Shown: positions 1 through 5,260 of the stretch, piece after piece
How positions within the stretch are numbered: position 1 is the first letter of the stretch
Layout of the letters: every line of letters starts with the position of its first letter
NCBI GenBank assembly: GCA_900320035.1
Contig: ONQU01000117.1
Location: forward strand, 1-8,603
Length of the DNA: 8,603 nucleotides
Direction: 5' to 3'
From: an uncultured Rhodospirillaceae bacterium
GTDB lineage: Bacteria; Pseudomonadota; Alphaproteobacteria; RF32; CAG-239
Notes under the pieces: generated by a model
Databases searched by the model: none
Told to the model about the DNA's origin: nothing
Seen by the model: only the letters and a program-made list of their open reading frames with translations
Program-made: the position numbers and the translations under genes

Positions 1-20
1 AGATGGCTAAGTGATTGGGG

Positions 21-407
21 TTATACATACGATAAAATCACTTTATGGAGGTAAGTAAATACGTTCCACCACTGTAAGATGGCATAAACAAAAGCCAGTA
101 AAACAATCAGGCTACCGATATCCTTGGCTTTTTTTGACAGTTCATGATAGTCCGGTGAAATACGATCGATAACTGTTTCAATAGCGGTATTTATCAGTTC
201 GGCTATTAAAATTAATAGTAAAGCACTAATAAGCCTAAATTGTTCAATCAGTTGCAATGGCAGGCAAAAGGCGAGAATGCTGAAGATAATAAATACCGCA
301 AGATCTTGCCGAAAAGCGGCTTCGCTCTTAAATGCGGCAATAAAACCTTGATAAGAATAAGTAAATGCTTTTAATATTCTTTTGATTCCGGTGTCTGATG
401 ATTTCAT
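21..407 (-). CDS. dgkA: Diacylglycerol kinase, prokaryotic DgkA family
   Basis: Small integral inner-membrane kinase that phosphorylates diacylglycerol with ATP to phosphatidic acid, recycling lipid released during envelope synthesis. The 128-residue product has the usual family length. Visible family signatures are the N-terminal amphipathic stretch with SEAAFRQD (residues 28-35), three hydrophobic segments (about 36-54, 58-78 and 98-118), and the signature AELINTAIETVIDR (69-82) followed by DYHELSKKAKDIGS. By alignment with E. coli DgkA, E29 and E77 are the metal-binding glutamates, E70 the catalytic glutamate, and N73, K95 and D96 active-site residues; all are present. The frame is open upstream to 431, but the start at 407 is chosen because GGAGGT at 414-419 lies 6 nt before it and would otherwise fall inside the gene. 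It diverges from the skp-like gene. A TTGACG at 452-457 (minus) could be a -35, but no convincing -10 follows. Probably a core host gene outside the phage element. Confidence 0.95.
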   Translation of the reverse strand: MKSSDTGIKRILKAFTYSYQGFIAAFKSEAAFRQDLAVFIIFSILAFCLPLQLIEQFRLISALLLILIAELINTAIETVIDRISPDYHELSKKAKDIGSLIVLLAFVYAILQWWNVFTYLHKVILSYV

Positions 408-413
408 TTTTTT

Positions 414-419
414 ACCTCC
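414..419 (-). promoter_or_regulatory. Ribosome binding site that fixes the dgkA start
   Basis: Read on the minus strand this is GGAGGT, ending 6 nt before the ATG at 407-405. The upstream in-frame ATG at 431 has no comparable site and would translate through this one, so the shorter start is preferred. Confidence 0.85.
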
Positions 420-498
420 ATTTACATACAAGTTAATATATTTTGCTCAAACGTCAATAAATTTAAATTATTTGTTAAATTTTATATGCTAAAAAAAC

Positions 499-527
499 TT
501 GAATTTGGCTGAAAAGGCTCGTATATC
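499..527 (+). promoter_or_regulatory. Candidate promoter of the skp-like gene
   Basis: TTGAAT at 499-504 (-35-like) and TATATC at 522-527 (-10-like) are separated by 17 nt. Transcription would start near 534, giving a leader of about 20 nt that contains AAGGAG just before the ATG at 556. Position and spacing are good, but hexamers of this quality occur by chance in AT-rich DNA. Confidence 0.45.
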
Positions 528-555
528 GTTAGAAAAAATTAAGGAGATTTGATAT

Positions 556-1041
556 ATGGCAAAATACGATAGTGAAGGCGGTTTTAACTATGGCTTAATG
601 GTCATTATTGCTATATTGGCGGCAGTTGTTAGTTCCTTTATAACATATAAGGCAACATCAACTCATTCTGGGCGTGTTGCGGTTGTTGATATTGATCAAG
701 TAGCCATTTCCAGCAAAAGCGCAATCGCTCTTAAATCAGCAAGAGAAGGGCAGTTAGAGCGTCTGCGGGTTATGCAAGAAGAAGCAGATCGACAAGTTAA
801 ATCGGAAACTGATGCTGAGAATAAGAAAAAATTAGCTGACATGTATGCTGCTGAAATAAGTTCAAAAAGAGAGCAATTTAATCAGCAATATACAGCAGCT
901 TTACAGGCTTTAGATCAGACGATTCGGCAAGCTGTTAAAGAAGTTGCGAAGAAAAAGGGAATTAAAATAATTTATAGCCCGGACAGCGTTGTTATGGGTA
1001 GTGAAGATATTACGGAAGAAGTTATCAAGTCTATGCAATAA
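556..1041 (+). CDS. OmpH/Skp-like periplasmic coiled-coil protein with an N-terminal membrane anchor
   Basis: 161 residues. Residues about 12-31 form one hydrophobic segment after a short polar N-terminus and lack a clear signal-peptidase site, so it is probably an inner-membrane anchor with the rest in the periplasm. Residues 40-160 follow the OmpH/Skp pattern: a beta strand RVAVVDIDQVA (40-50), a long charged, glutamine-rich helical coiled coil (about 55-130), then KKGIKIIYSPDSVVMGSEDITEEV, like the conserved family C-terminus. Skp-type chaperones hold unfolded outer-membrane proteins during transport; a client-holding role here is inference. The gene stands alone rather than beside bamA and lpxD, so it may be a paralogue. 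AAGGAG lies about 10 nt before the ATG. The F-type conjugation protein TrbI also has one membrane segment and a similar C-terminal motif, but it is shorter, lacks such a coiled coil, and no other transfer genes are present. Confidence 0.75.
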   Translation: MAKYDSEGGFNYGLMVIIAILAAVVSSFITYKATSTHSGRVAVVDIDQVAISSKSAIALKSAREGQLERLRVMQEEADRQVKSETDAENKKKLADMYAAEISSKREQFNQQYTAALQALDQTIRQAVKEVAKKKGIKIIYSPDSVVMGSEDITEEVIKSMQ

Positions 1042-1095
1042 AAGAATAACAGAAAGCGGTTTTTTATGCTCAGAAATATGACCGCAAACCAGTAT

Positions 1096-1121
1096 AGCGC
1101 TGGTAGAAAATAGCGTTTTTC
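1096..1121 (+). terminator. Weak candidate terminator after the skp-like gene
   Basis: AGCGCTG (1096-1102) can pair with TAGCGTT (1111-1117) across an 8-nt loop, including two G-U pairs, and the right arm runs into a short T tract (1116-1120). ACCAG (1088-1092) and CTGGT (1100-1104) form a competing small stem. The site lies between convergent genes, where a terminator is expected, but the stem is poor. Confidence 0.3.
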
Positions 1122-1149
1122 TCATAGCACAAAAAGATTCGATTATTAT

Positions 1150-1590
1150 TTAATTGGCCCTTTTGATTTCGTTGTAAATTTCGATATAATCTTTAATCTT
1201 TTCAACAGCGATATCTAGCGTTTCGTTGCTCAATTTCATATAAAGCAGGCGAATCAACTCAGCTTTTTCTTTAGGAGAAAGCGTTCTCTGCGCCTCTAGC
1301 AACCATTGCTCAACATTTTCTATAATAAGAGATAGAAGTTCCGGGTTAATTGCTATGGCACCATTAGCCATAGGTAAGATTAAATCTGTCAGTTCTTGCT
1401 CATCAACGCGAAGAATTTTAGAAAGCTTATGGCGCTCAACTTCACCTAAACGACGTGGCGAGCCATTTTTAATATATTGTTGTAAATACGCAATATTTTT
1501 GCCGATAGCTAATGAAACTTGGGCGTAATTCAAGCCCCGTTCGTTAATCAAGCGGCCTATTTTTTTTCTGATATCGTCTGCACTTTCCAT
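1150..1590 (-). CDS. XRE-type helix-turn-helix regulator, probable phage repressor
   Basis: 146 residues. The N-terminal part (about 5-65) is a five-helix lambda-repressor-like DNA-binding domain; the recognition region is around LNYAQVSLAIGKNIAYLQQY (20-39), followed by KNGSPRRL and a VERHKLSKILRVDEQEL helix. This resembles repressors of the Cro/C1-XRE family in which the SPRRL turn is common. The rest (about 82-146) is predicted helical and charged, likely for oligomerisation. There is no S24 peptidase domain, hence no Ser-Lys self-cleavage site, so classic RecA-driven inactivation is unlikely. The frame opens at a TTG at 1602, but GGAG at 1597-1600 lies 6 nt before the ATG at 1590, which I choose. 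It diverges from the 161-residue gene over a region with repeated operator-like elements, as expected of an autoregulated switch. DNA-binding identity is well supported; its role as the element's master repressor is inferred from context. Confidence 0.85.
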   Translation of the reverse strand: MESADDIRKKIGRLINERGLNYAQVSLAIGKNIAYLQQYIKNGSPRRLGEVERHKLSKILRVDEQELTDLILPMANGAIAINPELLSLIIENVEQWLLEAQRTLSPKEKAELIRLLYMKLSNETLDIAVEKIKDYIEIYNEIKRAN

Positions 1591-1613
1591 TTTCTTCTCC
1601 AATTATGTATTCC

Positions 1614-1642
1614 AGTATATGATATAAATCTTATAATGTAAA
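1614..1642 (-). promoter_or_regulatory. Candidate promoter of the repressor gene
   Basis: On the minus strand TTTACA (1642-1637) and TATACT (1619-1614) are spaced by exactly 17 nt, each matching the sigma-70 consensus at 5 of 6 positions. The start point would fall near 1607, shortly before the repressor ribosome binding site. The operator-like element at 1623-1637 fills the spacer, which fits negative autoregulation. Confidence 0.6.
1623..1637. promoter_or_regulatory. Operator-like element 1 in the divergent control region
   Basis: TATAAATCTTATAAT. Its first 13 bases are a perfect inverted repeat, TATAA-ATC-TTATA. It matches element 2 at 1670-1684 in 14 of 15 positions and lies inside the spacer of the leftward promoter. 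Binding by the neighbouring repressor is inferred. Confidence 0.55.
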
Positions 1643-1646
1643 ACGA

Positions 1647-1659
1647 TATTTTTCTTATT
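1647..1659. promoter_or_regulatory. Weak third operator-like element
   Basis: TATTTTTCTTATT keeps the TCTTAT half of the two strong elements, matching element 1 at 9 of 13 positions. It lies almost midway, 24 bp after element 1 and 23 bp before element 2, and overlaps the rightward -35. Even spacing is the main reason to list it; the sequence match alone would be weak in such AT-rich DNA. Confidence 0.3.
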
Positions 1660-1684
1660 GACAATATAATATATATCTTATAAT
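1658..1684 (+). promoter_or_regulatory. Rightward promoter for the 161-residue gene
   Basis: A perfect TTGACA at 1658-1663 is followed by a perfect TATAAT at 1679-1684 with a short 15-nt spacer; the overlapping TAATAA at 1681-1686 gives a 17-nt spacer. The start point would be near 1692, leaving about 31 nt of leader. Operator-like element 2 covers the spacer and the -10. Confidence 0.6.
1670..1684. promoter_or_regulatory. Operator-like element 2 in the divergent control region
   Basis: TATATATCTTATAAT, differing from element 1 at one position. It overlaps the rightward -10 hexamer, so a bound repressor would block RNA polymerase. Both strong copies have the same orientation and their starts lie 47 bp apart. 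Confidence 0.55.
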
Positions 1685-1708
1685 AATTATCATAATTTAA
1701 TGCATTAT

Positions 1709-1714
1709 AGGGAG
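1709..1714 (+). promoter_or_regulatory. Ribosome binding site supporting a TTG start
   Basis: AGGGAG ends 8 nt before the TTG at 1723 but 14 nt before the next in-frame ATG at 1729. The spacing favours the TTG start. An ATG at 1715 is out of frame and stops after three codons. Confidence 0.6.
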
Positions 1715-1722
1715 ATGAAAAG

Positions 1723-2208
1723 TTGAATATGAAAGAGAATAAAACAGCAGTTAAATCTAAAAAAAATCAAGGAATAAAACCGATTAAAAAGACAGTTTTG
1801 CAAAAATATTATGAAGATGGATATTTAGATATGCCGGAAAGTAAATTTACGGCAGAAGATCGAAAAACAGCCGGTGATTTGCTGGCTCAGGATTATTATT
1901 TAGGGAACTACGATAGCTTGCAAACGGCACGCTTGCGAATCGTTGCAATTGCCACAACAGGCGAGTATACACGTGAACAAGCTCTTTATTTTAAAGAAAG
2001 ATATTTTCGTGCAATTAAAACTATTCCAATAGAATTTTGGCCCACTGTGCGCCGCGTGTGTATTGATGATTTACCGATAACAAGTGATAAGTATATTTCC
2101 GTTCATAGCAGTTTATATAAACACGATATTTATCATCAAAAAATGCTCTTAAATCTTGGTTTAGAAAGGCTTGTCTATTTTTATTTTAAAAAAAATCAAA
2201 AAAAATGA
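1723..2208 (+). CDS. Unrecognised 161-residue protein, possible phage regulatory or packaging-associated protein
   Basis: I do not firmly recognise this protein. The first 25 residues are lysine-rich and probably disordered. Residues about 26-157 look like a compact, mainly helical, soluble domain with many aromatic residues; notable stretches are AGDLLAQDYYLGNYDSL (50-66), FKERYFRAIKTIPIEFWPTV (90-109) and a C-terminal helix MLLNLGLERLVYFYF (141-155). There is no membrane segment or signal peptide. The general plan, with a helical body and a final L-x-L-x-x-L-x-x-x-Y helix, reminds me of alphaproteobacterial DUF6456-type proteins and of small phage late regulators, but this is impression only. 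It is the first gene rightward of the repressor, where Cro-, antitermination- or small-terminase-like proteins often lie. The start is TTG at 1723, with ATG at 1729 as the alternative. A lysine-rich C-terminus (KKNQKK) is compatible with nucleic-acid binding. Confidence 0.75.
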   Translation: MNMKENKTAVKSKKNQGIKPIKKTVLQKYYEDGYLDMPESKFTAEDRKTAGDLLAQDYYLGNYDSLQTARLRIVAIATTGEYTREQALYFKERYFRAIKTIPIEFWPTVRRVCIDDLPITSDKYISVHSSLYKHDIYHQKMLLNLGLERLVYFYFKKNQKK

Positions 2209-2218
2209 AAAAAAGTTC

Positions 2219-2246
2219 TTGACATTAGGTAACCTGTGTGTTAAGA
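2219..2246 (+). promoter_or_regulatory. Candidate promoter upstream of the groES-like gene
   Basis: A perfect TTGACA (2219-2224) within CTTGACA, the preferred alphaproteobacterial -35 form, is followed by TTAAGA (2241-2246) after 16 nt. The spacer holds a small inverted repeat AGGT-A-ACCT (2227-2235) that could be an operator. The -10 is weak. A transcript starting near 2253 would run into the hairpin at 2285-2327 before reaching the gene. Confidence 0.4.
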
Positions 2247-2284
2247 AAATTATTAGAATGTATAAGTGTAATAATTAAAAACTT

Positions 2285-2327
2285 AAAAAAAGAGAGATTT
2301 ATATTATATTAAGTCTCTCTTTTTTTA
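2285..2327 (+). terminator. Terminator or attenuator hairpin before the groES-like gene
   Basis: AAAAAAAGAGAGA (2285-2297) pairs perfectly with TCTCTCTTTTTTT (2314-2326), a 13-bp stem around a 16-nt AT-rich loop, and the right arm is itself a T tract. It lies after the 161-residue gene and only 16 nt before the co-chaperonin ATG. It may end the early transcript or act as a conditional terminator for the late genes. Confidence 0.65.
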
Positions 2328-2343
2328 TTAAAGTGAGGAAAAT

Positions 2344-2598
2344 ATGTTAAAAGCAATAGCGGATAGAATTATTGTTCAACTCGATTCGGAGGCACAATCA
2401 AAAGTTATACGATTAGCAACCGAAGCGAAGATTGTTAACAAAGGAATTGTTTTAAGCGTCGGACCATTGGTTTCGCGCATTAGAGTTGGTGATCACATCG
2501 TTTTTCATCAATTTGATGAGTTAACACTACCGGAAGAAAATAAGGTTGTTATTCGTGAAAAAAGTGTTCTGGCCATATATGAAGGAGAAAATACATAA
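2344..2598 (+). CDS. Phage-type GroES-like co-chaperonin (Cpn10 fold)
   Basis: 84 residues, against about 95-97 for bacterial GroES. The Cpn10 signature is clear: LKAIADRIIVQLD (2-14), KGIVLSVGP (33-41), the RVGDHIVFHQFD barrel strand (47-58) and a C-terminal NKVVIREKSVLAIYE (66-80). GroES caps GroEL with a heptameric lid, touching it through a hydrophobic tripeptide in a mobile loop. Here the loop region (about 15-32) is shortened and lacks the usual GGI/GGV; VIRL at 21-24 may serve instead. No GroEL gene is adjacent, so it would have to work with the host chaperonin, as T4 gp31 does when the phage capsid protein folds. Gene position just before the portal supports a morphogenesis role. GAGG at 2334-2337 provides the ribosome site. 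Divergence from host GroES and the structural neighbours argue for a phage copy, not the housekeeping gene. Confidence 0.88.
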   Translation: MLKAIADRIIVQLDSEAQSKVIRLATEAKIVNKGIVLSVGPLVSRIRVGDHIVFHQFDELTLPEENKVVIREKSVLAIYEGENT

Positions 2599-2634
2599 GA
2601 TGTAAAAGTGGGCAAGGGATTTTTTGTTATTATG

Positions 2635-2664
2635 AAGGTATTCCGTTGAATACCTTTATTTTTT
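2635..2664 (+). terminator. Intrinsic terminator after the groES-like gene
   Basis: AAGGTATTC (2635-2643), a CGTT loop (2644-2647) and GAATACCTT (2648-2656) form a perfect 9-bp stem with a 4-nt loop, followed by TATTTTTT. It lies 36 nt after the stop codon and has the classic form of a Rho-independent terminator. Confidence 0.8.
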
Positions 2665-2696
2665 ACCAAATTGCATTTTGCAGTTTGCAGAACATT

Positions 2697-2730
2697 AAGC
2701 GAATCCATCGATTCGCTTTATTTATTTAAT
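2697..2730 (+). terminator. Second hairpin, possible terminator or processing site, before the portal gene
   Basis: AAGCGAATC (2697-2705), a CATC loop (2706-2709) and GATTCGCTT (2710-2718) form a second perfect 9-bp stem with a 4-nt loop, followed by an interrupted T-rich tract. It starts about 40 nt after the first terminator and ends 30 nt before the portal ATG. With no strong promoter between it and the gene, it could be a backup terminator or an mRNA 5' stabilising stem. Confidence 0.55.
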
Positions 2731-2748
2731 TTGTTGAAAGGAAAGAAA

Positions 2749-4494
2749 ATGAGTGAAAATTTGACTCATCGGCAACGACGTGATCAGTGGATGCAAAAAA
2801 TTACATCGGCTGAAAAAAAGTTTGCCGATTATAACAAACTTGTCGATGAAATTCGGCAATATTATCGTAATGACCGGCAAAAAAATAAGCAAAATATTTT
2901 TTGGTCGTCGGTTGAGACATTAAAACCGTTTTTATATTTCAAACAACCGCAACCTTTTATTGTGCGTGCCAATAAAAATGCCAACAGTGTTGAATCTTTG
3001 GCTTGTAAAATTTTGGAACGGGCTTTGCTTTGGGATATGAAACAGTTTGATTTTGACAGCGTGGTTAAATATGCCCGCAATGATTTTTTACTGTCAGGAA
3101 TGGGGATTCTTTGGGAACAATATCATTCATCATTTAAATATATAGGCGATGAATTGCTGAAAGACAAAGAGCAAGTTGATACCATTTATGTGAGTCCGAA
3201 TATGTTTTTAGCTGATACCGACAAAGTTCGGGTGTGGGAAGATGTAGAATGGATTGCGCGACGGATGTATATGAATGTGGCGGAAATTAAGGATAATTTT
3301 GCGCCGGAATTAGCCGATTTATTGGCAACCACTTTGGGTGATGATAGTGTGCTGACGGTTTATGAAGTTTGGGATAAGCCGAGCCGTACAATTTATTATT
3401 TGAGTCCGCAATACACGGTTGATTTTTTACATATTCAGCCTGATGTGTTGCATTTAAGTGGTTTTTTCCCATGTCCGAAGCCGATTATGGCCACATTGAC
3501 CAATGATGGTATTATTCCGGTGCCGGATTATGTCGAAATTAAAAGCCTATTAGAAGAACTTGACGGCGTTAACAATCGGATGCGCTTGACGATGCAGGCC
3601 TTAAAAGTTTCTGGTTGCTATGATAACAGTTTTCCGGAACTGGCCAACATATTGGATAAGGATGTGACGCTGATTTCGCTTGCAGAATATGATAAGCTGA
3701 AAGATGCCGGCGGTATCAAAGGGGTTATCGATTTTGCACCGATCAGTCAATATGTTGAGGCCTTGCAGGCTTTAGCACAACGGCGGCAGGTGTTGATTGA
3801 TGCCATTTATGACGTAACCGGTGTGAGCGACATTATGCGTGGCACATCGCAACGGGTTGAAACGGCAACAGCTATAACACAAAAAACCAATTTCGGGACT
3901 TTACGCAATCAAGATCGGCAAAATGATATGCAGAGGTTTTTGAAGGAATTGTTGCAAATCAAAGCAGAAATTATTTGTGAGCATTTTGCCTCGGAATTTT
4001 TACTTTCATTTTTAGATGTAACAGAGCGGGAAAATATCGATGATGTTGCGGCGGCCATCAGATTGCTGCGGCAAGAAAAGCTCCGTAGTATGGTCATCGA
4101 TTTGGAAACCGACGGTTGTTACAACAAAGATGCATCCGAGCAAAAAATATTAAATACATTGACTAATATTAATGCGATGATAGCTGCTTCATTTAATATT
4201 GTTTCCAAGCAGCCGGCTTTACTGCCATTGTATCGGCAAATGATTGAGAGTGCGGTTGCAACTATGCCGAATGCTCGGCAGTTTGATGCGGTGATGAACG
4301 AAGCTTTCAACGCGATTGAAAATGAATTTAATAAACCAGATGAGCCGGCACCGAAAATTGAAAATCCGGCTGTTGAAATTCAGCGGCAAAAGATGGCGCA
4401 AGATTATGCCATTAAAAAAGAGCAAAATGAGATTAAGCGTGAAGAACTTAATCTGAAAAAAGCTGTTGAACTCAACAAAACACTTCAAGATTAA
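2749..4494 (+). CDS. Phage portal protein (podovirus/P22-like type)
   Basis: 581 residues. Portal proteins form the dodecameric ring at one capsid vertex through which DNA is packaged and released. Family features are an acidic/aromatic N-terminal helical region with SSVETLKPFLYFKQPQPFIV (about 54-73), a central mixed domain with DTIYVSPNMFLADTD and YEVWDK, and the conserved segment IYDVTGVSDIMRGTSQ starting near residue 353, followed by RVETATAITQKTNFGTLRNQ and a helix typical of the portal stem and wing. The C-terminal 50 residues are charged and glutamine-rich, a likely coiled-coil barrel. The frame extends upstream to 2671, but that start would read through the hairpin at 2697-2718. The ATG at 2749 is preceded by AAAGGAAAG and is chosen. 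The stop lies 25 nt before the collar-fibre gene, so the two are probably co-transcribed. No terminase gene precedes it, which is unusual. Confidence 0.9.
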   Translation: MSENLTHRQRRDQWMQKITSAEKKFADYNKLVDEIRQYYRNDRQKNKQNIFWSSVETLKPFLYFKQPQPFIVRANKNANSVESLACKILERALLWDMKQFDFDSVVKYARNDFLLSGMGILWEQYHSSFKYIGDELLKDKEQVDTIYVSPNMFLADTDKVRVWEDVEWIARRMYMNVAEIKDNFAPELADLLATTLGDDSVLTVYEVWDKPSRTIYYLSPQYTVDFLHIQPDVLHLSGFFPCPKPIMATLTNDGIIPVPDYVEIKSLLEELDGVNNRMRLTMQALKVSGCYDNSFPELANILDKDVTLISLAEYDKLKDAGGIKGVIDFAPISQYVEALQALAQRRQVLIDAIYDVTGVSDIMRGTSQRVETATAITQKTNFGTLRNQDRQNDMQRFLKELLQIKAEIICEHFASEFLLSFLDVTERENIDDVAAAIRLLRQEKLRSMVIDLETDGCYNKDASEQKILNTLTNINAMIAASFNIVSKQPALLPLYRQMIESAVATMPNARQFDAVMNEAFNAIENEFNKPDEPAPKIENPAVEIQRQKMAQDYAIKKEQNEIKREELNLKKAVELNKTLQD

Positions 4495-4506
4495 CGATAA
4501 AATATG

Positions 4507-4514
4507 AAAGGAGG
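4507..4514 (+). promoter_or_regulatory. Strong ribosome binding site of the collar-fibre gene
   Basis: AAAGGAGG, a near-perfect anti-16S match, ends 5 nt before the ATG at 4520. A second AAAGGAGG at 5245-5252, inside the end of this gene, serves the next gene, suggesting that both proteins are made in quantity. Confidence 0.8.
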
Positions 4515-4519
4515 CTATT

Positions 4520-5257
4520 ATGCCATTTGACAGTCAGGGAAATTTTTCGCGGTTGCACAACTGGGAAGATGACCGAATTAATGATATAGATATTGCAAGT
4601 GATCGTCATGATGAAGAAGATGATAACTTTGCGGAAGGATTAAATGAATGTATGTTGCGTGATGGGCGTAGTACCATGAACGGCAATTTGAATATGGGTA
4701 ATTATCAAATTAAAAACTTATCGAATGCCACAGCAACGTATGATGCCGTGACCTATAAACAACTAACCGATGCTACGGCAGATATTAAGGATTTATTGAA
4801 TACGATAATTCCACTTGGGACAATTATGCCATCAGTTAAAACTACCAATTACGGTAATTGGCTTTTATGCAATGGGCAAGCGGTGAGTCGTACCACGTAT
4901 GCTGATTTATTTGCTTTAATCGGGGTTAATTTTGGTGCTGGTGACGGAACAACTACTTTTAATGTGCCGGATTATCGCGGTAAATTTTTACGTGGTTTAG
5001 GCGGTGATTCAGCGGCGGATATATATACAACTCAAGCTGAAGGATTGCCGGATCATACTCACCCATCATCGAAAGTTGCAACCGGAAGCACTTGGCTTGA
5101 TCAGTATAGTTTAGGCGGAAATTATCCCAGTGAAAAAACGTTGACATTTGAATCTACCACAGCGGCTTCGCAATCTAATGCCATTTATGGTGCCAGCAAT
5201 CATGTGACGCCGGTTAACCAAGCCGTGAATTGGTTTATTAAAGCAAAGGAGGAATAG
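4520..5257 (+). CDS. Tail fibre protein with phage tail collar domain
   Basis: 245 residues. The N-terminus (1-90) is acidic and resembles virion-attachment domains of podovirus fibres; MNGNLNMGNYQIKNLSNAT (53-71) and YDAVTYKQL (74-82) are the familiar 'new coordinates' fibre motif preceding the shaft. Residues about 97-160 form the tail-collar domain seen in T4 gp12-like and many fibre proteins: PLGTIMPSV, WLLCNGQAVSRTTYADLFALIG, and FNVPDYRGKFLRGLGG. LPDHTHP (176-182) is the histidine-rich motif that often follows it; HxH motifs bind iron in some T4 fibre tips, here only a possibility. The C-terminus VTPVNQAVNWFIKA (229-242) is typical of family members. Such proteins bind host surface receptors. 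It follows the portal by 25 nt and precedes the BppU-like gene by 3 nt. Identification of the collar domain is firm; receptor unknown. Confidence 0.92.
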   Translation: MPFDSQGNFSRLHNWEDDRINDIDIASDRHDEEDDNFAEGLNECMLRDGRSTMNGNLNMGNYQIKNLSNATATYDAVTYKQLTDATADIKDLLNTIIPLGTIMPSVKTTNYGNWLLCNGQAVSRTTYADLFALIGVNFGAGDGTTTFNVPDYRGKFLRGLGGDSAADIYTTQAEGLPDHTHPSSKVATGSTWLDQYSLGGNYPSEKTLTFESTTAASQSNAIYGASNHVTPVNQAVNWFIKAKEE

Positions 5258-5260
5258 AAG

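Noticed and set aside
556..1041. F-type conjugation protein TrbI
   Set aside because: The C-terminal motif and single membrane segment fit loosely, but the long coiled coil and length fit OmpH/Skp better and no transfer genes are nearby.
910..1125. Minus-strand 71-codon open frame overlapping the end of the skp-like gene
   Set aside because: It overlaps a well-supported gene over most of its length and shows no recognisable domain or ribosome site.
2671..2748. N-terminal extension of the portal gene by 26 residues
   Set aside because: The extension starts at a TTG without a ribosome site and runs through a perfect hairpin. The ATG at 2749 has a good site, and the extra residues are not portal-like.
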